Origin: Brevibacillus aydinogluensis
GTDB taxonomy: Bacteria; Bacillota; Bacilli; Brevibacillales; Brevibacillaceae
Direction: 5' to 3' (one strand)
NCBI RefSeq assembly: GCF_031954365.1
Contig: NZ_JAUSVZ010000004.1
Length of the DNA stretch: 64,000 bases
Shown piece by piece: positions 1 through 7,213 of this stretch (its first letter is position 1; every line of letters begins with the position of its first letter). The translations under genes were made by a program, and so were the position numbers. The notes beneath the pieces are model-generated. The model had not been told where the DNA came from. It was given only the letters and a program-made list of their open reading frames with translations, and did not search any database.

Positions 1-638
1 GCGTCGTCTGGGTGTGCAACCCCAACAATCCTTCCGGAACGATCGTCACGCGTGACGAGCTGGAGGCGTTTTTGCAAAAAGTGCCGAAGGACGTCCTGGT
101 GGTGCTGGACGAGGCCTATTACGAGTACGTGGTGGACCCGGCCTATCCGCAAGCCGTGCCGATGCTGGAGCACTACCCCAATCTGATCATCCTGCGCACG
201 TTCTCCAAAATTTATGGTCTGGCGGCGCTTCGGATCGGATACGGCATCGCGTCGGAAGAGATTGTCGGCCACCTCGACCATGTGCGTGAACCCTTCAACA
301 CCAATACCCTGGCTCAGGCAGCCGCCCGCGCCGCGCTGAAGGACCAGGCGTTCGTGGAGGAATGCCGCAAGCGCAACCGGGAGGGCATGAAGCAGTTGAC
401 CGACCGCTTTGACGAGTGGGGACTGTCGTATTTTCCGTCCCAGACCAACTTTGTCCTGGTCGATTTGCAGCAGGACTCCGACGCTGTCTTCCGCAAGCTG
501 CTGGAGCAGGGAATCATCGTGCGCTCCGGCCGGGCGCTTGGGTTCCCCGGATATCAGCGGATCACGGTCGGCTCGGCGGAACAAAACGAGAAGGTTTTGC
601 AGGCGCTTGGCAGCATCGTGGCTGGCGCATTGAAATAA
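1..638 (+). CDS. hisC: Histidinol-phosphate aminotransferase, C-terminal part (5' end outside window)
   Basis: The reading frame is open from the first bases of the window, so the N-terminal part lies upstream. The visible ~211 residues form the PLP-dependent class I/II aminotransferase fold: an NPNNPSGT motif at the very start, LDEAYYEY shortly after, and the TFSKIYGLAALRIGYG segment whose lysine forms the Schiff base with PLP. The enzyme transaminates imidazole-acetol phosphate to histidinol phosphate. In Bacillales a single HisC next to tyrA and aroA often also serves aromatic amino acid synthesis, which fits the two genes that follow. The end is complete, with a 61-bp gap to tyrA. Assignment to HisC rather than another class II aminotransferase rests on motifs and neighbours. 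Confidence 0.9.
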   Translation, partial: VVWVCNPNNPSGTIVTRDELEAFLQKVPKDVLVVLDEAYYEYVVDPAYPQAVPMLEHYPNLIILRTFSKIYGLAALRIGYGIASEEIVGHLDHVREPFNTNTLAQAAARAALKDQAFVEECRKRNREGMKQLTDRFDEWGLSYFPSQTNFVLVDLQQDSDAVFRKLLEQGIIVRSGRALGFPGYQRITVGSAEQNEKVLQALGSIVAGALK

Positions 639-699
639 CGACGAGGATGCCGGCGTTCGTCCGGCATCTTTGTCTACACGTACACAGAGAGGATAGACA

Positions 700-1809
700 G
701 TGGAGATGAATACGACAACCATCACTGTAATCGGCGTCGGGTTGATCGGCGGTTCGATCGCACTTGCCCTGCGTGGGGATGAGCACAACCGTATCATCGG
801 CTTCGACGTCCGGCAGGATTTTCTGGACAAGGCGTTGGCACTCGGCGTCATTCACGCGGGCACGACCGACATGCAGGAGGCCGTGCGGGAAGCGGACGTG
901 ATTTTTCTCGCCGTGCCGGTGGAACAGATATATGCCACGCTGGACCGACTGCGCAATCTGGACCTGAAGCCCGGCGTCATTGTCACGGACGTGGGCAGCA
1001 CCAAATCGGGCGTCGTCCGCTTTGCCGAGGCACATATCCCGTCCGATGTGACGTTCATCGGCGGTCACCCGATGGCCGGCTCGCACAAGTCGGGCGTGGA
1101 AGCGGCTTCGGATCGCCTGTTTGAAAATGCGTACTACGTGCTGACGCCCGCGCCGGGGACACCGGAAGAGCAGGTGGAGCGGCTCGAGAAGCTGCTGGCG
1201 CTGACCCGTGCCAAAGTGGTGCGGATGGACCCGGACGAACACGATCAGGTAGTGGGAGCAGTCAGCCATTTTCCGCATATCCTGGCTTCCGCCCTGGTCA
1301 ATCTGGTGGCCGGGTATGACAACGAAAACCCTTGGCACCACAGGCTGGCCGCCGGAGGATTTCGCGACATCACCCGCATTGCCTCCAGCAACCCGCGCAT
1401 GTGGCGGGATGTGCTCCTGAACAACCGCGAGCACTTGCTGAAAATCGCCGACGACTGGGCCAGGGCGCTGGACGGAGTCATGGCATTGGTCCGCGAGGGA
1501 GACGCCGACCGCATCGAGCAGTTTTTCAAGTCGGCACGCGAATTCCGCGACGGACTGCCGGAGCGGAAAAAGGGAGCGCTGCCGCCGCTGTACGACTTGT
1601 ACATCGACATTCCCGACCATCCGGGGGAGATCGGACGGATCACCACCCTGCTTGGTGCCAAGCAGATCAACATCACCAACATCCAAATCAGGGAAACCCG
1701 GGAAGATATGTTGGGCGTGCTGCGGATCACCTTCCGCTCCCTGGCGGAACTGGAAAAGGGTGAAGAACTCCTGCGCTTTTTCGATTACAATGTATACAGG
1801 CGCGAGTAG
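700..1809 (+). CDS. tyrA: Prephenate dehydrogenase with ACT domain
   Basis: This 369-residue protein carries out NAD-dependent oxidative decarboxylation of prephenate to 4-hydroxyphenylpyruvate in tyrosine synthesis. A Rossmann motif GVGLIGGS lies near residues 12-19 and the conserved GGHPMAGSHKSG segment near 121-132. An ACT regulatory domain begins around residue 298 (YDLYIDIPDHPGEIGRI) and probably binds an aromatic amino acid for feedback control. The start is a GTG seven bases after GAGAGGA; the ATG two codons later is an alternative. It lies between hisC and aroA on the same strand, as in B. subtilis. Confidence 0.93.
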   Translation: MEMNTTTITVIGVGLIGGSIALALRGDEHNRIIGFDVRQDFLDKALALGVIHAGTTDMQEAVREADVIFLAVPVEQIYATLDRLRNLDLKPGVIVTDVGSTKSGVVRFAEAHIPSDVTFIGGHPMAGSHKSGVEAASDRLFENAYYVLTPAPGTPEEQVERLEKLLALTRAKVVRMDPDEHDQVVGAVSHFPHILASALVNLVAGYDNENPWHHRLAAGGFRDITRIASSNPRMWRDVLLNNREHLLKIADDWARALDGVMALVREGDADRIEQFFKSAREFRDGLPERKKGALPPLYDLYIDIPDHPGEIGRITTLLGAKQINITNIQIRETREDMLGVLRITFRSLAELEKGEELLRFFDYNVYRRE

Positions 1810-1920
1810 CGTGGGCGTACCTTCGTGCTTTGGGGCGTAGACGCTTTGACGCGCGACTGTCAACAACTTTTTGCACCGATAGACGTAATAGACGTAACAG
1901 AGAAAAAGGGGAGTGGAACT

Positions 1921-3204
1921 GTGCTTCGCGTACAACCAGTAAAACGGATAGAAGGGACAGTCCGGGTGCCCGGGGACAAGTCAATCTCGCACCGTGCCGT
2001 CATGTTTGGCGCACTGGCGGAAGGAACCACCACGATCGAAGGCTTTCTGCCGGGGGCTGACTGCCTGAGCACCATCGACTGCTTCCGCAGGATGGGCGTG
2101 AAGATCGAACAGGCCGGAGATCGTGTTACTGTTTACGGCAAAGGCTGGTACGGACTGGAGGAACCGTCGCAGCACCTGGACGTGGGCAACTCCGGCACGA
2201 CCATCCGGCTCATGGCGGGGATTTTGGCAACGCAGCCGTTTCACGCCGTCATGGAGGGGGACGAGTCGATTGCCAAGCGGCCGATGCGGCGCGTCATCGG
2301 ACCGCTGCGTCAGATGGGGGCCAAAATTGACGGCCGCAAAGACGGCGAATACACTCCGCTGTCCATCCGCGGCGGCGGCCTGCAAGGCATCTCGTACCAG
2401 TCGCCGGTTGCCAGTGCCCAGGTAAAATCGGCGATTCTTCTGGCCGGTCTGCAGGCCAAAGGCGTCACCAGTGTGACAGAGCCGCAGCTCTCCCGCGACC
2501 ATACGGAACGCATGCTGCAGGCGTTTGGCGTGAAGGTGGTCCGCGACGGTCTGACCGTATCCGTCGAAGGTGGACAAACCTTGACGGGCAGGGCGATCCG
2601 CGTGCCAGGCGACATCTCGTCAGCGGCGTTTTTGATCGCGGCCGTGATGATGGTGCCCGGCAGTTCCCTCTTGATCGAAAACGTGGGCGTCAACCCCAGC
2701 CGCACGGGGATTATCGATGTGGTCCGCGCCATGGGCGGCCGTATCGAGCTGCAAAACGAACGGATCGTCAACGAAGAGCCGGTAGCCGACCTGCTCGTCA
2801 CCCATTCCGAGCTGCGCGGCATCGAGATCGGCGGTGAAATCATTCCGCGCCTGATCGATGAAATCCCCGTCATCGCTGTGATGGCCACGCGGGCCAACGG
2901 TCGTACGGTGATTCGCGACGCCGAAGAACTGCGTGTAAAAGAGACGGACCGGATCGCGACCGTAGCCAGCCAACTGTCCAAGTTTGGGGCGAGCGTAACG
3001 CCCACACCGGACGGTTTGATCGTGGAGGGGGCGACGCAGCTGACCGGAGCAGCGATCGACAGCATGGGCGACCACCGCATCGGCATGGCGATGGCGATCG
3101 CCGGTCTGGCGGCGGAGGGCGAAACCGTGATCGAAAATGACGCGGCGATCAACGTCTCTTTCCCCGGCTTTGCCGACCTGTTGGCGCGCATCAGCATACG
3201 GTAA
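1921..3204 (+). CDS. aroA: 3-phosphoshikimate 1-carboxyvinyltransferase (EPSP synthase)
   Basis: EPSP synthase joins shikimate-3-phosphate and phosphoenolpyruvate in the shikimate pathway. The start is a GTG preceded by AAAGGGGAG; the frame is open further upstream to 1825 but has no better start. The 427-residue length is normal for the family. Visible motifs are GDKSISHRA near residue 18-26 (substrate-binding lysine and arginine), GNSGTTIRL near 88-96, DEIPVIAVMA near 313 and ELRVKETDRI near 336-345. It ends 31 bases before a strong intrinsic terminator that closes the hisC-tyrA-aroA block. The B. subtilis orthologue is also called aroE. Confidence 0.95.
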   Translation: MLRVQPVKRIEGTVRVPGDKSISHRAVMFGALAEGTTTIEGFLPGADCLSTIDCFRRMGVKIEQAGDRVTVYGKGWYGLEEPSQHLDVGNSGTTIRLMAGILATQPFHAVMEGDESIAKRPMRRVIGPLRQMGAKIDGRKDGEYTPLSIRGGGLQGISYQSPVASAQVKSAILLAGLQAKGVTSVTEPQLSRDHTERMLQAFGVKVVRDGLTVSVEGGQTLTGRAIRVPGDISSAAFLIAAVMMVPGSSLLIENVGVNPSRTGIIDVVRAMGGRIELQNERIVNEEPVADLLVTHSELRGIEIGGEIIPRLIDEIPVIAVMATRANGRTVIRDAEELRVKETDRIATVASQLSKFGASVTPTPDGLIVEGATQLTGAAIDSMGDHRIGMAMAIAGLAAEGETVIENDAAINVSFPGFADLLARISIR

Positions 3205-3235
3205 GCAAACTAGAGCGTCCAGAACCAAGCGAGAG

Positions 3236-3259
3236 AAACCCGCCGAGCGCGGGTTTTTT
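3236..3259 (+). terminator. Intrinsic terminator after aroA
   Basis: An 8-bp perfect stem AAACCCGC/GCGGGTTT with a 5-nt loop runs into a T tract. It closes the aromatic amino acid operon. Confidence 0.9.
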
Positions 3260-3292
3260 CATCGCGATCGCGCTGTTTGCTGCTTCGTGCCA

Positions 3293-3334
3293 GTGACCAA
3301 TATAAAGTGACCAATATAAAGTGACCAATATAAA
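3293..3334 (+). repeat. Three tandem copies of a 14-bp repeat
   Basis: GTGACCAATATAAA occurs three times head to tail without a gap or mismatch (3293-3306, 3307-3320, 3321-3334). The array ends 21 bases before the -35 box at 3356. It could be an iterated regulator-binding site or a simple slippage expansion; the sequence alone does not decide. It is AT-rich, unlike its surroundings. Confidence 0.95.
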
Positions 3335-3355
3335 ACGAAACTTGAAAAAAAAGAT

Positions 3356-3383
3356 TTGACAAGAGCTTACCTTACGCTATAAT
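3356..3383 (+). promoter_or_regulatory. Strong sigma-A promoter
   Basis: The -35 box TTGACA (3356-3361) and -10 box TATAAT (3378-3383) both match consensus exactly, with a 16-bp spacer. Transcription should start near 3390, in front of a short segment that ends in an intrinsic terminator at 3443-3485. Confidence 0.85.
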
Positions 3384-3389
3384 AAAGGT

Positions 3390-3485
3390 ACAGTATGGTT
3401 TCTCTCCACTCCTATCCAATATATTGTTGCACGAATAGTGCTACCGCCGTTTTGAATGCGCTTACATTAACGGCGGTCTTTTTTT
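3390..3485 (+). ncRNA. Candidate ~95-nt small RNA or attenuated leader
   Basis: A consensus promoter ends at 3383 and an intrinsic terminator lies at 3443-3485, so the default product would be a transcript of about 95 nt. The next gene starts at 3558, so this may instead be a leader whose read-through controls that gene. A 38-codon frame opens at ATG 3395, only about five bases from the predicted 5' end and without a Shine-Dalgarno. I do not recognise a known RNA family. The boundaries are inferred. Confidence 0.5.
3443..3485 (+). terminator. Intrinsic terminator or attenuator of the short transcript
   Basis: A perfect 9-bp stem ACCGCCGTT/AACGGCGGT encloses a 17-nt loop and is followed by CTTTTTTTG. 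It lies about 55 bases behind the predicted transcription start and 72 bases before the next gene. Confidence 0.85.
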
Positions 3486-3557
3486 GTTCTTTTTTCACTT
3501 TCTGCGCATAAGTTCGTACTGAAACAAGCCGCCGGATGGCGGGGGGAGGGACGAGCT

Positions 3558-4679
3558 GTGGGGCAGGAAGAGGTTGTGATACGTGGAGGAAACGTCGTGA
3601 CGTCATACGGAATCATCGAAGCAGACGTCTGGATTTCCCGTGGGATTATCCGCCGGATCGCCAAAGACAGCTTGCCAAAAGCTGTGATGGGAAAGGCACG
3701 TCCTTACGAGATCGACGCATCCGGGATGTACCTGCTGCCAGGCTTTGTCGCCATGCCGGAACGGCCGCACGGGCGGACCAGGCGGCTGCCCGAGTACCTT
3801 GATGCAATCCGTCTGCTCATCCGGCAGGGATATACGTGTCTGGTGGACACGCTCCAGCCGGAAGCGTGGATGGATCATTCGCAGGTGCGCTACCAGACGG
3901 CGATGCACTTTAACAATCTGATCGATTACACGTTGCTGGTGGAACTGCCGGCTTCGTGGCTGAACGGCAAGACGGTCCGCAGGTGGTGCGGCGAAGGATA
4001 CCGGTTGCTGCGGGTCGTCGTGCACCGACCCGAAGAACTTTTTCGCATAGATTGGGAAACGATTTCACCCCTTCTTACGTCATACAAGGTGATGCTGCAG
4101 TTGCGGGTGCCGAAGGAAGCGAAATTACATCATGAGGAGCGTCTCCGTCTGCATCGGCAGTGGCTTTCCCTGTGCCGCCATTGGAAAATCCGCACGTGGG
4201 TGGAGGGAGATCCCGCGCTTGACTTGAAGGACTGCGACCCGTACTACCACGTCTTCCGTCTTCGCGGCGAGCAATGTGAACGGGCGCTGCGTCAGCTCGT
4301 CGGCCACTGGTTCCGTTCGCTGCCGGTCGTTGCTGCGCTGGACGAGGTGCAGGTCGACTTGCGACACAAAGATTATGACCCCGAATCGCTCTTGTGCCTG
4401 CTTGTTCGCGTCGCTTCGACAAACGCTGCCAAGGCCGCTGGTCTGTATCCGCGCAAGGGCCGCATCATGCCTGGTGCTGATGCTGACATTCTTTTCCTGA
4501 AAAAAGAACACTGGTTGACAAATTTTGCTCTTTCCACTATTCTCAACCTGAGTGAATTTTTTCTGCCAACATCTGTCATGTCAAATGGAAAGTGGTTGTA
4601 CCGAAACCAGTGTTATGCTTCGACAATAGGAATGGGACGATGCCTCCTCGATATCAAGCCGTATAATTATGTCATATAG
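3558..4679 (+). CDS. Amidohydrolase/dihydroorotase-like protein lacking metal-binding residues
   Basis: This 373-residue protein has the outline of the cyclic amidohydrolase (dihydroorotase/hydantoinase) superfamily. The N-terminal composite domain reads VVIRGGNVVTSYG, and a LLPGFVAM segment near residue 59 stands where family enzymes continue with the HxH metal motif. Near residue 295 is the family's C-terminal signature GLYPRKGRIMPGADAD. After LLPGFV the expected D-x-H-x-H is replaced by AMPERPHG, so a binuclear metal site looks absent and catalysis is doubtful. The start is GTG 3558 behind GGGGGGAGGG, with a small CCGCC/GGCGG hairpin just upstream. It precedes the ECF sigma gene but has its own terminator. 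The function is unknown; it may be a pseudoenzyme with a binding or regulatory role. Confidence 0.75.
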   Translation: MGQEEVVIRGGNVVTSYGIIEADVWISRGIIRRIAKDSLPKAVMGKARPYEIDASGMYLLPGFVAMPERPHGRTRRLPEYLDAIRLLIRQGYTCLVDTLQPEAWMDHSQVRYQTAMHFNNLIDYTLLVELPASWLNGKTVRRWCGEGYRLLRVVVHRPEELFRIDWETISPLLTSYKVMLQLRVPKEAKLHHEERLRLHRQWLSLCRHWKIRTWVEGDPALDLKDCDPYYHVFRLRGEQCERALRQLVGHWFRSLPVVAALDEVQVDLRHKDYDPESLLCLLVRVASTNAAKAAGLYPRKGRIMPGADADILFLKKEHWLTNFALSTILNLSEFFLPTSVMSNGKWLYRNQCYASTIGMGRCLLDIKPYNYVI

Positions 4680-4700
4680 CCCCAACATCTGGGGTTTTTT
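4680..4700 (+). terminator. Short intrinsic terminator
   Basis: CCCCA/TGGGG stem with a 5-nt loop followed by six T residues, directly behind the stop codon of the amidohydrolase-like gene. Confidence 0.65.
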
Positions 4701-4750
4701 CGCAGTGGATGCCAGCCTCGGGTGAGGTAAAAGAATTGCCCGGGCAGCGC

Positions 4751-4775
4751 AACTTTTTACATCCCCAGCAGTCTA
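4751..4775 (+). promoter_or_regulatory. Possible ECF-type promoter for the sigma/anti-sigma operon
   Basis: AACTTTTT at 4751 followed, after a 17-nt spacer, by GTCTA at 4771-4775 resembles the AAC ... TC/GTC boxes of ECF sigma factors, which often transcribe their own operon. It lies 54 bases before the sigma gene. The resemblance is loose and is not proof of autoregulation. Confidence 0.35.
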
Positions 4776-4828
4776 ATGTAACAAAGGCCGCTGAGGGATC
4801 GGAATTGCAATAGGAGGTATTCCTGCAC

Positions 4829-5419
4829 ATGACCGATTCCCAGCTTATCCGTGAAATTAAAGAAGGCAACCTGGAATGCTATGCCGAACTGATCCGGCGA
4901 TACGAAAAAAAGATTCTTGCATTTGTCACTCACTTGCTTCGCCAGGCTCATCTGGAGCACATGGCGGAGGATATCTGTCAGGATACGTTTTACAAGGCAT
5001 ATAAAAGCATTCACTCGTTCCGCGATGTAGAAGCGACCTTTTCTACGTGGCTCTACACCATAGCCCGCAATACCGTGCTGAGCGAGCTGCGCAAAAGCCG
5101 GAATTCGGACGTATACCTTGAGGATAATCCGCAAGTTCCGCTTGCGTCGTACGATCGCCTGCCGGAGCAGGTCCTGCTGCGAAACGAACGGGAGCACCTG
5201 GTCAGACAGGCAATCAACAACCTGCCGGAAAAGCAGCGTTCAGCCTTGATCCTGAGGGAATACGAGCAGATGGATTACAACGAGATCGCCACCATTCTAG
5301 ACTTGACGGTGAGTTCGGTAAAATCCCTGTTGTTTCGGGCGCGGCAGAGCATTAGAGCACAGTTGGAAGCCTACATCCTGGACCCTCATTTGGATGAAGC
5401 TGAAGGGATGAATCGATGA
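4829..5419 (+). CDS. ECF-type RNA polymerase sigma factor
   Basis: This 196-residue sigma-70 family protein has only regions 2 and 4, as in the extracytoplasmic function group. Region 2 covers about residues 18-90, including AEDICQDTFYKAYKS (core binding) and FSTWLYTIARN (-10 recognition). Region 4 covers about residues 133-182, from LPEKQRSALILREYE through the helix-turn-helix MDYNEIATILDLTVSSVKS. ATG 4829 is preceded by AGGAGG at good spacing. The stop codon overlaps the start of the zinc-finger anti-sigma gene, the usual arrangement of a sigma factor held at the membrane until its partner is inactivated. It resembles SigW/SigV-like factors, but I cannot name an orthologue. Confidence 0.92.
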   Translation: MTDSQLIREIKEGNLECYAELIRRYEKKILAFVTHLLRQAHLEHMAEDICQDTFYKAYKSIHSFRDVEATFSTWLYTIARNTVLSELRKSRNSDVYLEDNPQVPLASYDRLPEQVLLRNEREHLVRQAINNLPEKQRSALILREYEQMDYNEIATILDLTVSSVKSLLFRARQSIRAQLEAYILDPHLDEAEGMNR

Positions 5420-6063
5420 TGAGATGTGAAGAAGTACAGGAATTGATGCCTGATTACGCCGACGGCCTGCTGTCCGAATTGACGCGCCGGCGGATTGACA
5501 ATCACTTGACGAACTGCCGTGCCTGCAGTGCCGATTTCGCGTTGTGGAAAGGAAGCAGCGATTGGATGAAAGCGGACAGGGAACGGTACCATGCTGTCAC
5601 GCCTTCCAAATCGATTGTCGATGCCGTAATGGCCCGAATTCTTTCGGAAGAGAAGTGGGCGATTCCGATTGGGAAAAAAGTGTTTACCGTGACGGCCCGG
5701 ATGCGACGCGTTGGCGCGTGTGCCGCCATTATCCTGCTGATGCTCTGCTCGTTTACGTTGTACGTCAATACGAGCAGTACCGAGCAGGCCAACTCCCTGA
5801 TGATTGACGGGGAAGTGGTAGCGATGGGGAAAAAGGCGCAAGTCATCACATCCTCCATGCAGACGGAGGACGGCACCTACGTCGTGGAACCGCAGCCGTT
5901 GGTATCTGATGAAAAGCCGCTGGTCAGGGAGACGGCCTCGATCGTACCGTTCAACAGTGTGCATTCGCCGACTGACCCAACCCAACCCAACTACGGGATC
6001 GTGCTGAGCGTGTTTGGCATCTTGGTCACCGTCCTCTCCATGAGTTGGTTGACACGGGCATAA
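5416..6063 (+). CDS. Zinc-finger (ZAS) anti-sigma factor, membrane protein
   Basis: This 215-residue protein begins with a zinc-binding anti-sigma domain: C4 and the H30-x3-C34-x2-C37 motif (NHLTNCRAC). A transmembrane helix follows at about residues 97-118, then an extracytoplasmic region of about 75 residues. A second hydrophobic helix (GIVLSVFGILVTVLSMSW) sits near the C-terminus, about 193-212. Classical RsiW-type proteins usually have one helix, so the C-terminal one is notable. The gene overlaps the sigma gene stop, so translational coupling is likely. It should sequester the sigma factor and release it on envelope stress through proteolysis; the signal is unknown. A UUCG-looped terminator follows. 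Confidence 0.88.
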   Translation: MMRCEEVQELMPDYADGLLSELTRRRIDNHLTNCRACSADFALWKGSSDWMKADRERYHAVTPSKSIVDAVMARILSEEKWAIPIGKKVFTVTARMRRVGACAAIILLMLCSFTLYVNTSSTEQANSLMIDGEVVAMGKKAQVITSSMQTEDGTYVVEPQPLVSDEKPLVRETASIVPFNSVHSPTDPTQPNYGIVLSVFGILVTVLSMSWLTRA

Positions 6064-6095
6064 TGGTATATGATTTAATAGAAGGAACATACGGA

Positions 6096-6121
6096 AAAAG
6101 ACCGTCTTCGGACGGTCTTTT
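6096..6121 (+). terminator. Intrinsic terminator of the sigma operon
   Basis: An 11-bp stem AAAAGACCGTC/GACGGTCTTTT closes on a TTCG tetraloop and ends in T residues; the symmetrical A tract would let it act on both strands. Confidence 0.9.
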
Positions 6122-6169
6122 GCGGCTCTTTTACATGACGAGAGCAACCATACATACGAGGTGAGGACG

Positions 6170-7108
6170 ATGACAGACAAATGGCTGTACGTCATAGACG
6201 AAGCAATCAAACGGATTGAAAACGACGAGGTGGAACTGGGGCTCAAAGCGCTGCAAAAGGTACAGGAGCACGGCAAGGATTTGCCGGAGGTCATGATGTA
6301 CCTGGCGGAAGTGTGGTACCGCCTTGGCCATCTCGAACAGGCTTCCAGTCTGCTCTCCAACATACTGCAGGAACATCCCGGGTTACAGGCGGCGCAGCGG
6401 CAAGAATGCCAGATGATGATGGCGGAAATTGCGCTGGATCTGAGTGATTTTGAGACCGCGCAGCACCTGTTGTACGAATTGAAGGAATCGGGGATGGAAC
6501 ACATCCGGCTGGATCTGCTGCTGGCAGATCTGTACGCCATGCAGGACCTCGACGAAGTAGCGGTCAAGTACCTGGAACAGGCCCGTCAGAAGGAGCCGGA
6601 CGATCCCGACATCCTCGCCGCACTGGGCGACATGTATTTCCGCGTGGGACGCGATGCGGAGGCAATGAAACTGCTGGAGCAGGCCGGAGCGGAGAGCTTG
6701 CCGCTGCTTTTGGCCAAGGGACGCTCACTCGCCCAAAGCGGACAGTTTGAACAGGCGTATCAGGTGTATCACCAGGCGCTGGCCCTGGAGCGCTCGGAGG
6801 AAGTGCTGTACGGCTGCGCGCTGATGGCGTTTCACCTCGGCAGGCTGGAGGAAGCGGCGGAGCTGGTGTCCAGCCTGCAGGCGATCGATGAGGAATACGT
6901 CGCCGCCTATCCGCTTGCGGCTGACATCTACCTCTCGCTCGGCCGAACGGAAAAGGCGATCGATGCGCTCAAGCAATACGTGGCACTGTCCGGGTTTGAC
7001 CTGGACCACATTCGCCGCCTGATCGCCCTGTTGACGCAAGCGGGCCGCTACGAAGAAGCCAAGGAATACCAAAAGCTGCACGACGAATGGAATGTAGACG
7101 ACGAATAA
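6170..7108 (+). CDS. Tetratricopeptide repeat protein (YpiA-like)
   Basis: This 312-residue soluble protein is built almost entirely of helical TPR-type repeats: recurring patterns such as LEQASSLLSNILQEHP, DPDILAALGDMYFRVGRDAE and LGRTEKAIDALKQYV at about 34-residue spacing. TPR arrays mediate protein-protein contacts; the partner is unknown. ATG 6170 is chosen over the in-frame GTG 6161 because GAGGTGAGG overlaps that GTG and serves as its ribosome-binding site. In B. subtilis the TPR protein YpiA also follows aroE and precedes the ypi/qcr genes, so position supports orthology, although this protein is about 100 residues shorter than I recall for YpiA. A terminator follows. Confidence 0.8.
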   Translation: MTDKWLYVIDEAIKRIENDEVELGLKALQKVQEHGKDLPEVMMYLAEVWYRLGHLEQASSLLSNILQEHPGLQAAQRQECQMMMAEIALDLSDFETAQHLLYELKESGMEHIRLDLLLADLYAMQDLDEVAVKYLEQARQKEPDDPDILAALGDMYFRVGRDAEAMKLLEQAGAESLPLLLAKGRSLAQSGQFEQAYQVYHQALALERSEEVLYGCALMAFHLGRLEEAAELVSSLQAIDEEYVAAYPLAADIYLSLGRTEKAIDALKQYVALSGFDLDHIRRLIALLTQAGRYEEAKEYQKLHDEWNVDDE

Positions 7109-7121
7109 CAAACGGCTCTGG

Positions 7122-7155
7122 CAGGAAGCTGCACTGGCGGCTTCCTGTTTATTTT
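7122..7155 (+). terminator. Intrinsic terminator after TPR gene
   Basis: An 8-bp stem CAGGAAGC/GCTTCCTG followed by TTTATTTT. Confidence 0.75.
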
Positions 7156-7213
7156 GCCGTAATTTGGCAAGAATGGTGGGTAAGAAAAATCCTTGCAAAG
7201 TAGGGATGCTCAG

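Noticed and set aside
562..1935. 457-codon open frame on the minus strand
   Set aside because: It is the shadow of tyrA in GC-rich DNA: no ribosome-binding site, composition rich in His, Gln and Arg, and complete overlap with a well-supported gene.
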